Below are positions 1-8,294 of a stretch of 64,000 nt of DNA, one piece after another. The position numbers were made by a program, and so were the translations under genes. Position 1 is the stretch's first letter; the number at the start of each line of letters is the position of its first letter. The notes beneath the pieces are model-generated. The model saw nothing but the letters and a program-made list of their open reading frames with translations, was not told the DNA's origin and ran no database searches. Origin of the DNA: an uncultured Alphaproteobacteria bacterium (GTDB lineage: Bacteria > Pseudomonadota > Alphaproteobacteria > MPNO01 > UBA2964); assembly GCA_943787225.1 (NCBI GenBank), contig CALSLP010000002.1, positions 400,648-464,647 on the forward strand, read 5' to 3'.

Positions 1-533
1 ACCTTGTTATCGCCAAGGCTTTCGACCAGCCGCTCGCGCTCATCAAGCTCCAGCGAGACGCCTTCATAATCGTGATAGCCGATACCGCCATAAAACCGCA
101 GCGCTTCCTGATGCAAGGGCAGCAGTCCGCATTTCAATGTCGAGACCGCAATGCCCGCCGGGGTGTGGGTATGCAACACACATTTCGCATCCGGCCGCGC
201 ACCGTGAACCGCGCTATGGATGGTGTAGCCCGCCTGATTGATATTATAGGGCGTGTCGTCGATCACATTGCCATCGAGATCGACCTTCACCAGATTGCTG
301 GCGGTGACCTCATTATACATCGGGCCATAGGGGTTGAGCAGCACATGATCCTCATCACCCGGCACCCGCGCCGAGATATGGTTGAGGTTGAGATGATGCC
401 AGCCATATTCCCACACCATTCGGTAGCAGGCCGCGAGATTAACCCGCGTCTCCCACTCCTCGGGTGACACCCGCTCCTTGACGCCGGTGACGTCGACCAG
501 CTCGTCATAAGTCTCGCCCATTTTCGTCTCCAT
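1..533 (-). CDS. Class II aldolase/adducin family protein (3' part cut by window edge)
   Basis: The reverse strand is open from an ATG at 533 to the window edge, giving 177 residues. The protein reads as a class II aldolase/adducin domain: an N-terminal helix region, a WHHLNLNHISAR segment (about residues 46-56) and the HTHTPAG motif at 121-127, whose two histidines (121 and 123) match the divalent-metal ligands of fuculose-phosphate-aldolase-like proteins. In this family members cleave or epimerise sugar phosphates, but many catabolic-cluster members have no known substrate. The C-terminal third, including a later metal-binding histidine, lies outside the window. The substrate is not inferable. 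Confidence 0.85.
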   Translation of the reverse strand, partial: METKMGETYDELVDVTGVKERVSPEEWETRVNLAACYRMVWEYGWHHLNLNHISARVPGDEDHVLLNPYGPMYNEVTASNLVKVDLDGNVIDDTPYNINQAGYTIHSAVHGARPDAKCVLHTHTPAGIAVSTLKCGLLPLHQEALRFYGGIGYHDYEGVSLELDERERLVESLGDNK

Positions 534-667
534 GAGCGTCTCCTCTGTTGGTGGCTCTGCGTTGGCAGAACGCTAACGCATTTGGCGCGGCAGGGGAAAT
601 AGTCACTTGGTGACGGCGGGTACTTATCATCCCGGACTACGATCCGAGGACCGAGCTACGCACGGCC

Positions 668-740
668 GTCATTGCCGGACTTGATCCGGTAATCCAGGAG
701 ATAAAAGAAACTGGATCCCCGGGTCACGCCCGGGGATGAC
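668..740. repeat. REP-like palindromic repeat, copy 1
   Basis: Two short dyads lie about 30 bases apart: a CCGGACTTGATCCGG unit and, further right, a GATCCCCGGG...CCCGGGGATGAC unit. The same wording recurs at 5045-5070, 5156-5238 and 12095-12176, always between genes. The array is intergenic and ends just before the pentapeptide-repeat gene. Confidence 0.7.
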
Positions 741-803
741 AACGGAGTGAGGATAAGAAGCGAGCGTTTGACTCGCACACACGCGGGGTGGTTGAGTCAG
801 GCT

Positions 804-1604
804 ATGGCAGATGAACCAAAAATTAATATGGGGTGGGAAGTTCTTAAAGGCATCGAGATTATTGCCAAAGGACTTCTAAGCCCGTTCCGAAATAGCTGGA
901 ACTCTCGATCAGAAATTCCAAACCTGTTTATTCTCGCCGGGGTTTTAGCGAGTTCCGGCTTCATCTGGGGCCTCGCCGAATTCGTTTGGTCAGATATATG
1001 GGGCAAGAAACCCAATTACAGCGAAATATTCAGAAACGTAGGATTGTTTGTCGCGGCATTTGTGGGTTTAGGTTTCGGTATTTGGCGTGCCTGGACGGCT
1101 TATTTGCAAACCCAAACAGCACAGAAACAGGCTGAAATCGCCGAACAAGGGTTGTTCACAGAACGCTTTTCAAAAGCAACCGAGCAACTTGGTAGTAATC
1201 AGCTATCAGTGAGGTTTGGAGGTATTTATGCGCTATGGCGGTTGGCAGAAGATAGCGGCGAGAAAGACGCCAAAAGTGTTTTTGATATTTTATGCGCGTT
1301 CGTCAGAAAGCCCACGCCTGATCCTAGCCTGTCAGACGAAACCGCCAAATTAGAAGACGCCAATGCAGAGGAATCTACGCAAATAAATCTAGATTTTTTC
1401 AAACAAGAAAAAACAGTTTGTCGTCCTGACATACAAACGATTATTGACCTCATCGGCAGTTCGAGCTGCCCGCAACGAGCGGCCTTACCTCACTACTATA
1501 CCTTCGATCTCCACGGGGCTGATCTTCGTGAAGCGAAAATGAATGCTCTCGATTTTCAGAAAACAAATTTTTCTGACACTCAACTATTGTCCGTCGTCAT
1601 ATAA
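804..1604 (+). CDS. Membrane protein with C-terminal pentapeptide repeats
   Basis: The protein has two predicted transmembrane segments (about residues 37-60 and 72-95 counted from the ATG at 804), then a soluble stretch with the RFSKATEQLGS...VRFGGIYALWRLAEDS pattern that in related proteins precedes pentapeptide repeats. The C-terminus begins such repeats (ADLREAKMNALDF) but stops after only a few units, so it may be short by nature or truncated. An earlier GTG at 747 is in frame, but it falls against the repeat element; ATG 804 is preferred with modest certainty. Its stop overlaps by a few bases the pre-insertion end of the convergent sensor gene (see the IS entry). The role is unknown. 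Confidence 0.6.
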   Translation: MADEPKINMGWEVLKGIEIIAKGLLSPFRNSWNSRSEIPNLFILAGVLASSGFIWGLAEFVWSDIWGKKPNYSEIFRNVGLFVAAFVGLGFGIWRAWTAYLQTQTAQKQAEIAEQGLFTERFSKATEQLGSNQLSVRFGGIYALWRLAEDSGEKDAKSVFDILCAFVRKPTPDPSLSDETAKLEDANAEESTQINLDFFKQEKTVCRPDIQTIIDLIGSSSCPQRAALPHYYTFDLHGADLREAKMNALDFQKTNFSDTQLLSVVI

Positions 1605-1661
1605 ATTGGAACACGTAGCGGCCTGATCTAAGAGAGGATCTGGTTCATCTGGTTCAAGATA

Positions 1662-2642
1662 TTAAGCGGCGTATTTGCGGTATTGCAAGCGCCGGGTCTC
1701 CATCGTTTTCAGTTTGATCCTTTCCCGTTGTTTTAAAATAGCCTGCCCACGCCCGAAGTAGACGTCTGCGGGTGTGAGATTATTGATGCTCTCGTGGTAT
1801 CGCTGATGATTGTAATGATCGACGAACGCCTCGATCTGCGCTTCGAGGTCTGCCGGGAAGAAGTAGTTCTCCAGCAGGATGCGGTTTTTCAGGGTCTGAT
1901 GCCATCGTTCGATCTTGCCCTGTGTTTGCGGGTGATATGGCGCGCCCCTGACGTGTCCCATTTTCTTGTCACCCAACCATTCTGCCAGCTCACCAGAGAC
2001 GTAGCTTGAGCCGTTGTCCGATAGCAGCCTCGGTTTGTGCACGACATGGGCCTGATCACAGCCTGATGCCTGTAAGGCGAGATCCAGTGTCTCAGTCACA
2101 TCACTCGTCTTCATGGTCGTGCACAGCTTCCAGGCAATGATGTAACGCGAGTAATCATCGAGGATCGTCGACAGATACATCCAGCCCCAGCCAATGACCT
2201 TCAGGTACGTGAAGTCGGTCTGCCACAGTTGATTGATCGCCGTGGTCTTATCCCTGAACTCATCAGCCGCCTTGATGACGATGAATGCAGGGCTGGTAAT
2301 AAGATCAAGGGATTTGAGCAGGCGATAGACGGAAGCCTCTGAGACAAAGTATTTTTCTGTGTCTGTGAAGCGTACCGCCAGTTCGCGGGGAGATAGCTCC
2401 GGCACATCCAGAGCCAGGTCAACGATGCGCTGGCGAACATCATCGGGAATGCGATTCCAGACCCGTGATGGCTGAGGCGATTGATCTTCCAGAGCTTCCG
2501 GGCCAGCAACTTGATAGCGGCCATACCAGCGATAAAACGTGGTGCGAGGGATGCCCAACTTATCCAGCGTCTGCTTGACTGGCAGATGAGACCGTTCAAC
2601 AAGGCGGATGATCTCAAGTTTCTCAGAGGCAGGGTATCTCAT
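1662..2642 (-). CDS. IS3-family transposase OrfB (DDE integrase domain)
   Basis: This is a 326-residue protein with an N-terminal helix-turn-helix region followed by an rve-type integrase core. The catalytic triad is readable as D143 (QTDFTYL), D209 (LLSDNGSS) and E245 (QGKIERWH), with 35 residues between the second Asp and the Glu, the DD35E spacing of the family. The ATG overlaps the orfA stop in an ATGA arrangement, so it may be made by translational coupling. IS3 elements usually produce an OrfAB fusion by -1 slippage, and an A7 run near 2668-2676 in orfA is a candidate slippery site. The frame is intact, so the element could be active. Confidence 0.93.
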   Translation of the reverse strand: MRYPASEKLEIIRLVERSHLPVKQTLDKLGIPRTTFYRWYGRYQVAGPEALEDQSPQPSRVWNRIPDDVRQRIVDLALDVPELSPRELAVRFTDTEKYFVSEASVYRLLKSLDLITSPAFIVIKAADEFRDKTTAINQLWQTDFTYLKVIGWGWMYLSTILDDYSRYIIAWKLCTTMKTSDVTETLDLALQASGCDQAHVVHKPRLLSDNGSSYVSGELAEWLGDKKMGHVRGAPYHPQTQGKIERWHQTLKNRILLENYFFPADLEAQIEAFVDHYNHQRYHESINNLTPADVYFGRGQAILKQRERIKLKTMETRRLQYRKYAA

Positions 2643-3013
2643 TCGTCGTCTCCCCCACCCCCGATCATGCTTTTTTTGAGCAACCTCAGTTCCAAGGTTT
2701 GCTCGGCGACCACTTCTTTTAACTCATGTGTTTCACGGCGCAGGGCGGTCACCTCACCCGTTGAGGCCGCCCGAGCTGTATCACCAGCAAGCCGCCGCTT
2801 GCCAGCTTCCATAAACTCCTTCGACCATTTGTAATAGATACTCTGCGCGATGCCTTCTATCCGACAAAGCTCGGCAATGGTTTCTTCACCGCGTAACCCA
2901 TCCAGCACAATGCGGATCTTTTCTTCCGCTGAATACTGCTTGCGGGTCGCCCGGCGAATGTCCTTGATGGCCTTGTCTCCACCCGTCTGTCGTGTCTGCG
3001 ATTTCTGTCTCAT
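2639..3013 (-). CDS. IS3-family transposase OrfA (HTH DNA-binding)
   Basis: This 124-residue protein has the OrfA layout: a basic N-terminus, the YSAEEKIRIVLDGLRG helix start, a helix-turn-helix ending in IAQSIYYKWSKEF (about residues 55-67), and a C-terminal leucine-rich coiled coil (ALRRETHELKEVVAEQTLEL) of the kind that mediates dimerisation. OrfA binds the terminal repeats and acts with OrfB. It lies directly upstream of orfB in the same element and shares its promoter region near 3014-3060. Nothing suggests truncation. Confidence 0.9.
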   Translation of the reverse strand: MRQKSQTRQTGGDKAIKDIRRATRKQYSAEEKIRIVLDGLRGEETIAELCRIEGIAQSIYYKWSKEFMEAGKRRLAGDTARAASTGEVTALRRETHELKEVVAEQTLELRLLKKSMIGGGGDDE

Positions 3014-3066
3014 CTTCGTTCCCTTCGGTCACTACGATGAACCAGAAATCCTCCCTTATACAATCA

Positions 3067-3552
3067 GCCTAATTTGTTCCATAGGCGCTGACGGCAGACA
3101 GTTTCGATCCGAAAGAATTCGGAGGTCGGGTTGGCTTGGATAAAGTCCAAAGAATTTTTTTCGAAGGTATCGAGGACTCGGTCTTTCGTATGCGGAAATG
3201 ACAAACGGCTAAACAGGCTCGAACTCAGATCCGGATTAATTTTATGTAGCGCGTCGCCAAATCGGGACGAGACCGTCGCCGGGAAAGGAAATTTATGGAG
3301 GCTTTTTTCGAAATGAATATCAAACTCAGCGCCAGTACGCCGAATACGAGGCACAATGACTTCGGAATAATATTCGTGAAGAGCGCTAATCGATTGCTCG
3401 AATGATTTTGCGGTATCAAAAGCCGCCTGCACCCGCGCCTGTTCCGCATAATGCCGCGCCCCGGCGATAAAACCGATGAACGAGACAACAACAAAGACAA
3501 TGACGACCAATTGAGGACGGTTGGCCAAAACACCGGATAACCTCGTAAACAC
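3067..3552 (-). pseudogene. Membrane-anchored DUF3365 (Tll0287-like) sensor domain, truncated
   Basis: The reading frame gives one N-terminal transmembrane helix (about residues 14-32) followed by a domain that I recognise as DUF3365/Tll0287-like: EYYSEVIVPRI, the FPFPATVSSRF block and FPHTKDRVLDTFEKNSLDFI all match the usual pattern. Family members normally continue to a CxxCH-type motif, and many fuse to histidine kinase or cyclase domains. Here the frame ends in the IS terminal repeat. Even after removing the IS in silico it would extend only seven codons, to 1597, still without CxxCH. I therefore read it as a gene already truncated before, or together with, the IS insertion. Confidence in the domain is moderate. 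Confidence 0.6.
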
Positions 3553-3790
3553 CGGACCTATGCCTCCTCACCCAAAACCGTTCGTTTCTCTACTAAATTC
3601 ATACGACACAAATGTCGGCAAAACAAAACCCCGCCCCATCTTCTTGGTTGGGGGTCGACCGAGAAATTAAACCATAGTTATTAAATATTTTTATCTGCAT
3701 TGAAAGAATTCCCCTTCAGAGCACCGCTTCCTTGACCCTGCCCGGCCCTCGCCGGATACTGCTGCGACACAATGAAGAGTGATTTAACAG

Positions 3791-5014
3791 ATGGTTGAAC
3801 GTGATCCCGTAATCATTTCCGGTGCCGGCCCCGTCGCAATGGTTCTCGCGGTCGCTTTGTATCGGCAGGGTGTGCCGTTTATCGCGCTGGAAATGCTGGA
3901 CGAGCCATTTGTCGACCAGCGCGCCGCCTCGCATCACCCGCCGACCATCGCCATGCTCAACGAGCTCGGCCTCGCCGAGCATATGATTGCCGAAGGGCTT
4001 AAATCACCGGTCTATCGTTTTCACGACCGCGTAGATCACGAAATGATTGCCGAGTTCGATCTCGGAGATTTGAAAGACGAAGTCGAGTTTCCCTATGTTC
4101 TGCAATACGAGCAGTACAAGCTCGTCCGCAAGGTCATTGAGTTGTTTGGTCATGACCCCGCTTTCGATGTGCGGTTCTCTCATACCGTCACGGGGTTTGA
4201 GCAGTTTGATGATCATGTGATGGTGAAGGCTGAGCTTGCCGATGGCAGCGTTGAGACCTTACGCGGGTCCTATTTGGTCGGCTGCGATGGCGGCCGGTCG
4301 GTTGTCCGCAAGGGTGCCGGTATCGACTTTGCGGGTTTCACCTATCCGGAGAAGTTTATCAAAATCGGGACGTATTTTGATCTGACCGCCCATGATGACC
4401 GGATCGCCATCCGCAATTATTTCTCGCACCCCGATGAATGGTGCAATCTGTTCCAGGTAAAAGGCGAACCGGACAAGCCAGACATCTGGCGCTTTGTCGT
4501 GCCGATGCGCGTCGGCGAAACCGAGGAAGAAGCCAAGAGCGAGGAGTCGATGCAGGCCCGGCTCAAACGCTTCTTTGAACGCGACCAGAATTACGAAATT
4601 GCCTACGCCAATGTCTATACAGTGAGCCAGCGCGTCGCGAGTACCTTCAATAAAGGTCGCGTCCTGCTGGCAGGCGACAGCGCGCATGTCAATAATCCCA
4701 TCGGCGGGATGGGTCTCAATGGTGGCATTCATGATGCGGTGAACCTGGCCGAAAAGCTGGCGGCTGTTTGGAAAGGTGAAGGCGATGTTGAGCTGCTGGA
4801 CCTCTACACAAGGCAACGTCACCAAGCCTCAACTGAATTCACCCAGGCGCAAACCATCGCCAATAAAAAACAGCTTGAGGAACGCGACCCTGTGCAGCGG
4901 AAAAAACGGCTCGCAGACATGCGGGCGATGAGCGAAGACAAGGAACAGGCCAAGGCCTATATGCGCCGCGCCCAGCTGATCGACAGCGTCGCGGCGACGG
5001 CGGCGATTACCTGA
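3791..5014 (+). CDS. FAD-dependent aromatic hydroxylase (UbiH/PheA-type monooxygenase)
   Basis: This is a 407-residue class A flavoprotein monooxygenase. The three family signatures are in order: the dinucleotide-binding GAGPVA at residues 11-16, the GCDGGRS 'DG' motif at 164-170, and the GRVLLAGDSAH 'GD' motif at 289-299, which contacts the ribityl and pyrophosphate of FAD. Such enzymes use NAD(P)H and O2 to hydroxylate phenolic or heteroaromatic rings in the cytoplasm. At 407 residues it lacks the thioredoxin-like C-terminal domain of phenol hydroxylases. It stands alone between a roughly 240-base AT-rich region and a repeat-filled gap, so the substrate is not indicated by neighbours. Confidence 0.88.
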   Translation: MVERDPVIISGAGPVAMVLAVALYRQGVPFIALEMLDEPFVDQRAASHHPPTIAMLNELGLAEHMIAEGLKSPVYRFHDRVDHEMIAEFDLGDLKDEVEFPYVLQYEQYKLVRKVIELFGHDPAFDVRFSHTVTGFEQFDDHVMVKAELADGSVETLRGSYLVGCDGGRSVVRKGAGIDFAGFTYPEKFIKIGTYFDLTAHDDRIAIRNYFSHPDEWCNLFQVKGEPDKPDIWRFVVPMRVGETEEEAKSEESMQARLKRFFERDQNYEIAYANVYTVSQRVASTFNKGRVLLAGDSAHVNNPIGGMGLNGGIHDAVNLAEKLAAVWKGEGDVELLDLYTRQRHQASTEFTQAQTIANKKQLEERDPVQRKKRLADMRAMSEDKEQAKAYMRRAQLIDSVAATAAIT

Positions 5015-5044
5015 CTTCCATCTTTCGGTGACACTTCAGACATA

Positions 5045-5070
5045 GACCCCGGATCGTGGTCCGGGGTGAC
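5045..5070. repeat. REP-like palindrome, copy 2
   Basis: A near-perfect dyad of the form GACCCCGGATC...GGTCCGGGGTGAC lies just downstream of the monooxygenase stop. It is the short, single-dyad version of the family seen at 668-740. Confidence 0.65.
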
Positions 5071-5155
5071 GAGGGAGCTGGACATAGCTTCCTTCAGACC
5101 CCGCTGTCATCTCAGTGATTTAAATAGCCCGCCGCCCTAGACATCTTCTCCACTT

Positions 5156-5238
5156 GTCACCCCGGACTTGAACCGGGGTCCATGCTTCAATTCGCGCAGA
5201 CGCGCGATCACTGGATCCCGCATCAAGTGCGGGATGAC
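5156..5238. repeat. REP-like composite repeat, copy 3
   Basis: Two dyads (a GTCACCCCGGACTTG...CCGGGGTC unit and a GGATCCCGCATCAAGTGCGG unit ending GATGAC) flank a spacer of about 30 bases. The layout is almost the same as the element at 12095-12176. It lies between the 3' ends of two convergent genes. A further short GGGATGAC half-unit follows at about 5250. Confidence 0.75.
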
Positions 5239-5290
5239 GGTTAGGGAGTGCCGGGATGACGAAAGAAAAAGTTTCGAATTGAAAGTGGCG

Positions 5291-6334
5291 TTAGCCGACC
5301 GCGGGGAGGCGTACGCTATATTTCTCCGCGACCTCGACAACTTTGGCCCAGACTTTTGGCGGCACGACATAGCCATTCTTGATGCGTTCCTCATAGATCG
5401 CATCGCTACGCTCGCCCGGCATCATGATTTCATCGACCTCATCGGACTTGGGCAGAGTCTTGATGGCCTCAGCTAAGCCTTCAACTTCTTCGCAATATTC
5501 ATTAAGATCGCCAAATTGCGAAATATCAATCGCGGCCAGCAGCGCGCTTTGATGATGGCGCTGGTTTTCGCCCCTGATCCAAGGGGCCAGGATCGCCCGA
5601 CCGGCCATCAGGCTGGTCATGCACTCAAACATCAGTGACATCCCGGAACCCTTGGGACCACCGAGCGGTGTCGGCAGGCTGGCCTTTAGCGGGTCCGTCG
5701 TCGGATTACCGTCATCATCCAGCGCCCAGCCTTCACCGAGTGGCTCACCGGAAACCTTGTGCTGCAGCAGCTTGCCAACCCCGGCAATTGCCGTCGACAA
5801 ATCCAGCGACAATATCTTGCCATTGGCACGCGGCACCGCCATCGCAATTGGGCTGGTCGACACACCGCCAGCCTTGGTGCCGTAATAGGCCATGTTGGGT
5901 TGCGAGCCGCCCATATAGAGCGCTGCCATCCCGGCCTCGGCAACCTGCCGCGTGTACATGCTCACCGCTCCGGTATGGGTGGTATCGCCAACAACAATCC
6001 AGCCGACGCTGACCTGCCTGGCTTTCTCAATGGCCTTTTCGACGGCGAGTTTGAGCGCTATCTGGCCATGGCTGTAATCACCATCGATCACCACCGCCGC
6101 CGGGGTTTCCTTGATAATCTTCAGTTCAGGACGTGGATTGACGATGCCCTTATCAAGCCGCAGCATATATTGCGGCACCCGCACCAGACCGTGCGATTCA
6201 ATGCCTCGCAGATCGGCCCACACCAGCCCCTCAGCAACGAGCAAAGCCTCATCGGACGGGCAATTTCGTGCCTCGAAAATTCCCACCAGTAATTCCGTTG
6301 CCGCTTCACGCGTTATTCTGACGCCGTCTGACAT
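5291..6334 (-). CDS. Malate/L-lactate dehydrogenase family (Ldh2) oxidoreductase
   Basis: This is a 347-residue NAD(P)-dependent dehydrogenase of the MDH/LDH2 fold, distinct from Rossmann-type lactate dehydrogenases. The IESHGLVRVPQY segment (His48) and GDTTHTGAVSMYTRQ (about residues 111-125) are characteristic, as is the GGPKGSGMSLMFE block that binds the cofactor. Known relatives reduce 2-oxo acids or oxidise ureidoglycolate, sulfolactate or 2,3-diketogulonate. The start at 6334 is chosen because GGAGCG sits a few bases upstream and residues before it look non-coding. It is transcribed divergently from the hydrolase at 6454. The physiological 2-hydroxyacid is unknown. Confidence 0.88.
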   Translation of the reverse strand: MSDGVRITREAATELLVGIFEARNCPSDEALLVAEGLVWADLRGIESHGLVRVPQYMLRLDKGIVNPRPELKIIKETPAAVVIDGDYSHGQIALKLAVEKAIEKARQVSVGWIVVGDTTHTGAVSMYTRQVAEAGMAALYMGGSQPNMAYYGTKAGGVSTSPIAMAVPRANGKILSLDLSTAIAGVGKLLQHKVSGEPLGEGWALDDDGNPTTDPLKASLPTPLGGPKGSGMSLMFECMTSLMAGRAILAPWIRGENQRHHQSALLAAIDISQFGDLNEYCEEVEGLAEAIKTLPKSDEVDEIMMPGERSDAIYEERIKNGYVVPPKVWAKVVEVAEKYSVRLPAVG

Positions 6335-6453
6335 TTTTCGCTCCGTATTCCACAGCCTGTATTCTGGCGGTTGGTTTGTATCGCGTCTACCGCACCTTGC
6401 GGTCCGTCTAACGCAACCGTATAAACACAGCAACCACAATTGAGGAATTCATC

Positions 6454-7317
6454 ATGGAAGACCAAATTACTTTTAAATCCGGCGACCTGACACTCTCTGG
6501 TGCTTTGCATACGCCCGAAGGCAGTGAAGGCAAGAAACTGCCCTGCATTATCGTTCTGCATGGTTTTGGCAGTAACGCCACCAGCAACAATGTCATGGGC
6601 CCGTGCAAGATGTTCAACGAGTGGGGCTATGCTGCTTTCCGCTTTTCGATGCGCGGTTGCGGCGAAAGCGAAGGCGAGTTTGGCCGGGTGATCTGTCAGG
6701 AGCAGGTCGAAGACACCCAGGCGGCGATGGATTATCTCCAGACCCGTGACGAAGTCGATGGCGCACGGGTTGGTGTACTGGGCTCTTCCTTTGGTGCGGC
6801 CGTTGCCATCTATACCGGCGGGATTGATGACCGCTTCGCTTGCGTCATCTCCTCCGGCGGCTGGGGCCATGGTGAACGCAAATTCCGCGGCCAGCATCCA
6901 ACGAAGGAAGGCTGGTTGAAATTTACAAAAATGCTCGAAGAAGGTCGTCGTCATCGTGAGAAGACCGGTGAGTCTCTGATGGTTGATCGCTACGACATCG
7001 TGCCGATTCCGGAGCATCTGCGGAACAATCTGGCGAACCAGTCGGTCACGCAGTTCCCCGCCGAAGTGCCCCAGAGCATGTACAACTTCTGTGCCGAAGA
7101 TGTGGTCGCCAATATCGCGCCGCGCCCGTTGCTGCTGTTGCACAGCTCGGACGACTCGGTCACACCGACCGAACAATCGGTGGCGATGTTCAAGCTGGCC
7201 GGACAGCCCTGCGATATGCATCTGTTTGCCGAAACCGATCATTTCATGTTTGCGGAAAACAATACCCGTGTGCGGGAAATCGTTAAAAGCTGGGTCGACA
7301 AGTTCTTCCCTGTTTGA
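6454..7317 (+). CDS. Alpha/beta hydrolase (dienelactone-hydrolase/peptidase S9-like)
   Basis: This 287-residue cytoplasmic hydrolase has the oxyanion motif LHGFGS near residues 35-40, the nucleophile elbow GSSFG with Ser112, an acid residue in HSSDDSVTP (Asp233 or 234) and the catalytic His263 in TDHFMF. The FSMRGCGESEG segment is also typical of the family. It probably cleaves a carboxylic ester or a related bond. A gap of only 10 bases separates it from the next gene, a binding-protein-fold protein, so the two are likely co-transcribed. The substrate cannot be told from sequence. Confidence 0.85.
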   Translation: MEDQITFKSGDLTLSGALHTPEGSEGKKLPCIIVLHGFGSNATSNNVMGPCKMFNEWGYAAFRFSMRGCGESEGEFGRVICQEQVEDTQAAMDYLQTRDEVDGARVGVLGSSFGAAVAIYTGGIDDRFACVISSGGWGHGERKFRGQHPTKEGWLKFTKMLEEGRRHREKTGESLMVDRYDIVPIPEHLRNNLANQSVTQFPAEVPQSMYNFCAEDVVANIAPRPLLLLHSSDDSVTPTEQSVAMFKLAGQPCDMHLFAETDHFMFAENNTRVREIVKSWVDKFFPV

Positions 7318-7327
7318 GGCAAGGAAC

Positions 7328-8053
7328 ATGAACCCTGAACTTCTGGCCCAGCTGGCACCGACCGGCGCTTTGCGTGTTGGCCTCAACATGGCCAACACGC
7401 TGCTCAACACCGGCACCACTGCCGATGGAGAACCAGATGGTGTCGCCCCGGATATGGGGCGCGCCATTGCACAACAGCTCGGGGTTTCCGCGACCATGGT
7501 GCAATATGCCAGCCCCGGTGAGATTGCCGACACCGCCGGCAAGAATGAATGGGACCTCGGCATGATCGGTGCTGAGCCCAAGCGGGCCGAGGTGATCGAT
7601 TTCTCCGCCGCCTATGTTGAAATCGAAGCGACCTATCTGGTGCCGGCAGGTTCACCCTACAATGCCATCGACGAGATCGATCGGGATGGCGTGCGGATCG
7701 CTGTTTCAGGCCGCAGCGCCTATGACCTCTTTCTCAGCCGAGATCTAAGTCATGCCGAGATGGTGCGCGCTCAGGGCGTTGCCGGCGCGGTAGAGCTATT
7801 CAAAAAGGATGGACTGGAAGCGCTGGCCGGGCTGCGTCCAGCGCTGGTCGCGGAGTCTGGCAATTTGCCCGGAAGCCGCATTCTCGATGGCGGGTTTACA
7901 TCGATTCAACAGGCCATCGGTGTGACAAAGGGAAATACTGCGGCAGCAGAGTTTGTCGCGGCCTTTGTCGAAGAGAGCAAAGCCAATGGCTTGATCGCCA
8001 GCCTGATCGACAAGCACGGCGTCACGGGAAAGCTGTCTGTCGGTTCGTCCTGA
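7328..8053 (+). CDS. Family 3 periplasmic-binding-fold protein without signal peptide
   Basis: The 241-residue product resembles amino-acid ABC-transporter binding proteins (SBP family 3): GALRVGLNMAN near residue 13, VAPDMGRAIAQQLG, the WDLGMIGAEPKRAEVIDFS block and GVRIAVSGRSAYDLFLSR. The N-terminus, MNPELLAQLAPTG, has no hydrophobic core and no lipobox, so the protein appears to stay in the cytoplasm. The start is fixed by AAGGAAC just before ATG 7328; a longer frame upstream is only the shadow of the hydrolase. With no permease or ATPase beside it, it could be an intracellular ligand-binding or enzyme-like use of the fold in the same operon as the hydrolase. Confidence 0.8.
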   Translation: MNPELLAQLAPTGALRVGLNMANTLLNTGTTADGEPDGVAPDMGRAIAQQLGVSATMVQYASPGEIADTAGKNEWDLGMIGAEPKRAEVIDFSAAYVEIEATYLVPAGSPYNAIDEIDRDGVRIAVSGRSAYDLFLSRDLSHAEMVRAQGVAGAVELFKKDGLEALAGLRPALVAESGNLPGSRILDGGFTSIQQAIGVTKGNTAAAEFVAAFVEESKANGLIASLIDKHGVTGKLSVGSS

Positions 8054-8060
8054 AAAGAAA

Positions 8061-8178
8061 CCCAGTCGCTTTTCTTAACCGGCACATGACAGCCCAGGCA
8101 GTTTGCCTTGTAGTCGATTGTCGTGGTCTTGGTTCGATCCTTGCCATCAAAGAATGCCCAGCCCCAGCCTGCCCTCAA
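8061..8178 (-). pseudogene. Remnant of a cytochrome P460-family gene (haem-motif end)
   Basis: On the reverse strand, about 40 codons read as the C-terminal part of a cytochrome P460-type protein: an AGWGWAFFDGKDRTKT segment followed by the c-haem motif CLGCH and then VPVKKSDWVS. No start, signal peptide or upstream half is present, and the frame then runs into the antisense of the binding-protein gene. It is best read as a decayed gene tail left between two intact genes. Confidence 0.55.
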
Positions 8179-8294
8179 CCAAGAATCACCCTGTTAAGTA
8201 TCTGAAAATTATGTATTTAGTTGTTCTTTCGGTATATAAGAAGCGTCGATTCAGGATGCTTCCTGCAAACAGTGAAAAATAGACGAGTGAAATC

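Larger units (their letters stand above)
1624..3066 (-). mobile_element. IS3-family insertion sequence with 3-bp target duplication
   Basis: The element is 1443 bp. Imperfect terminal inverted repeats both begin TGAT and share a GGA...TCTGGTTCATC block (left end at 1624, right end at 3066). The bases directly outside are GCC at 1621-1623 and GCC at 3067-3069, a clean 3-bp target-site duplication typical of this family. It carries orfA and orfB on the reverse strand. Removing the element and one GCC rejoins the sensor-domain gene on its right with seven more codons (ending at 1597). Confidence 0.9.

Noticed and set aside
6313-7581. A 422-codon reverse open frame
   Set aside because: It is antisense to the alpha/beta hydrolase and the binding-protein-fold gene; the amino-acid composition is unlike a protein. 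Rejected.
7906-8060. Extension of the P460 remnant into the binding-protein gene
   Set aside because: The reverse frame continues, but the reading there is antisense to a well-supported gene and no longer resembles P460.
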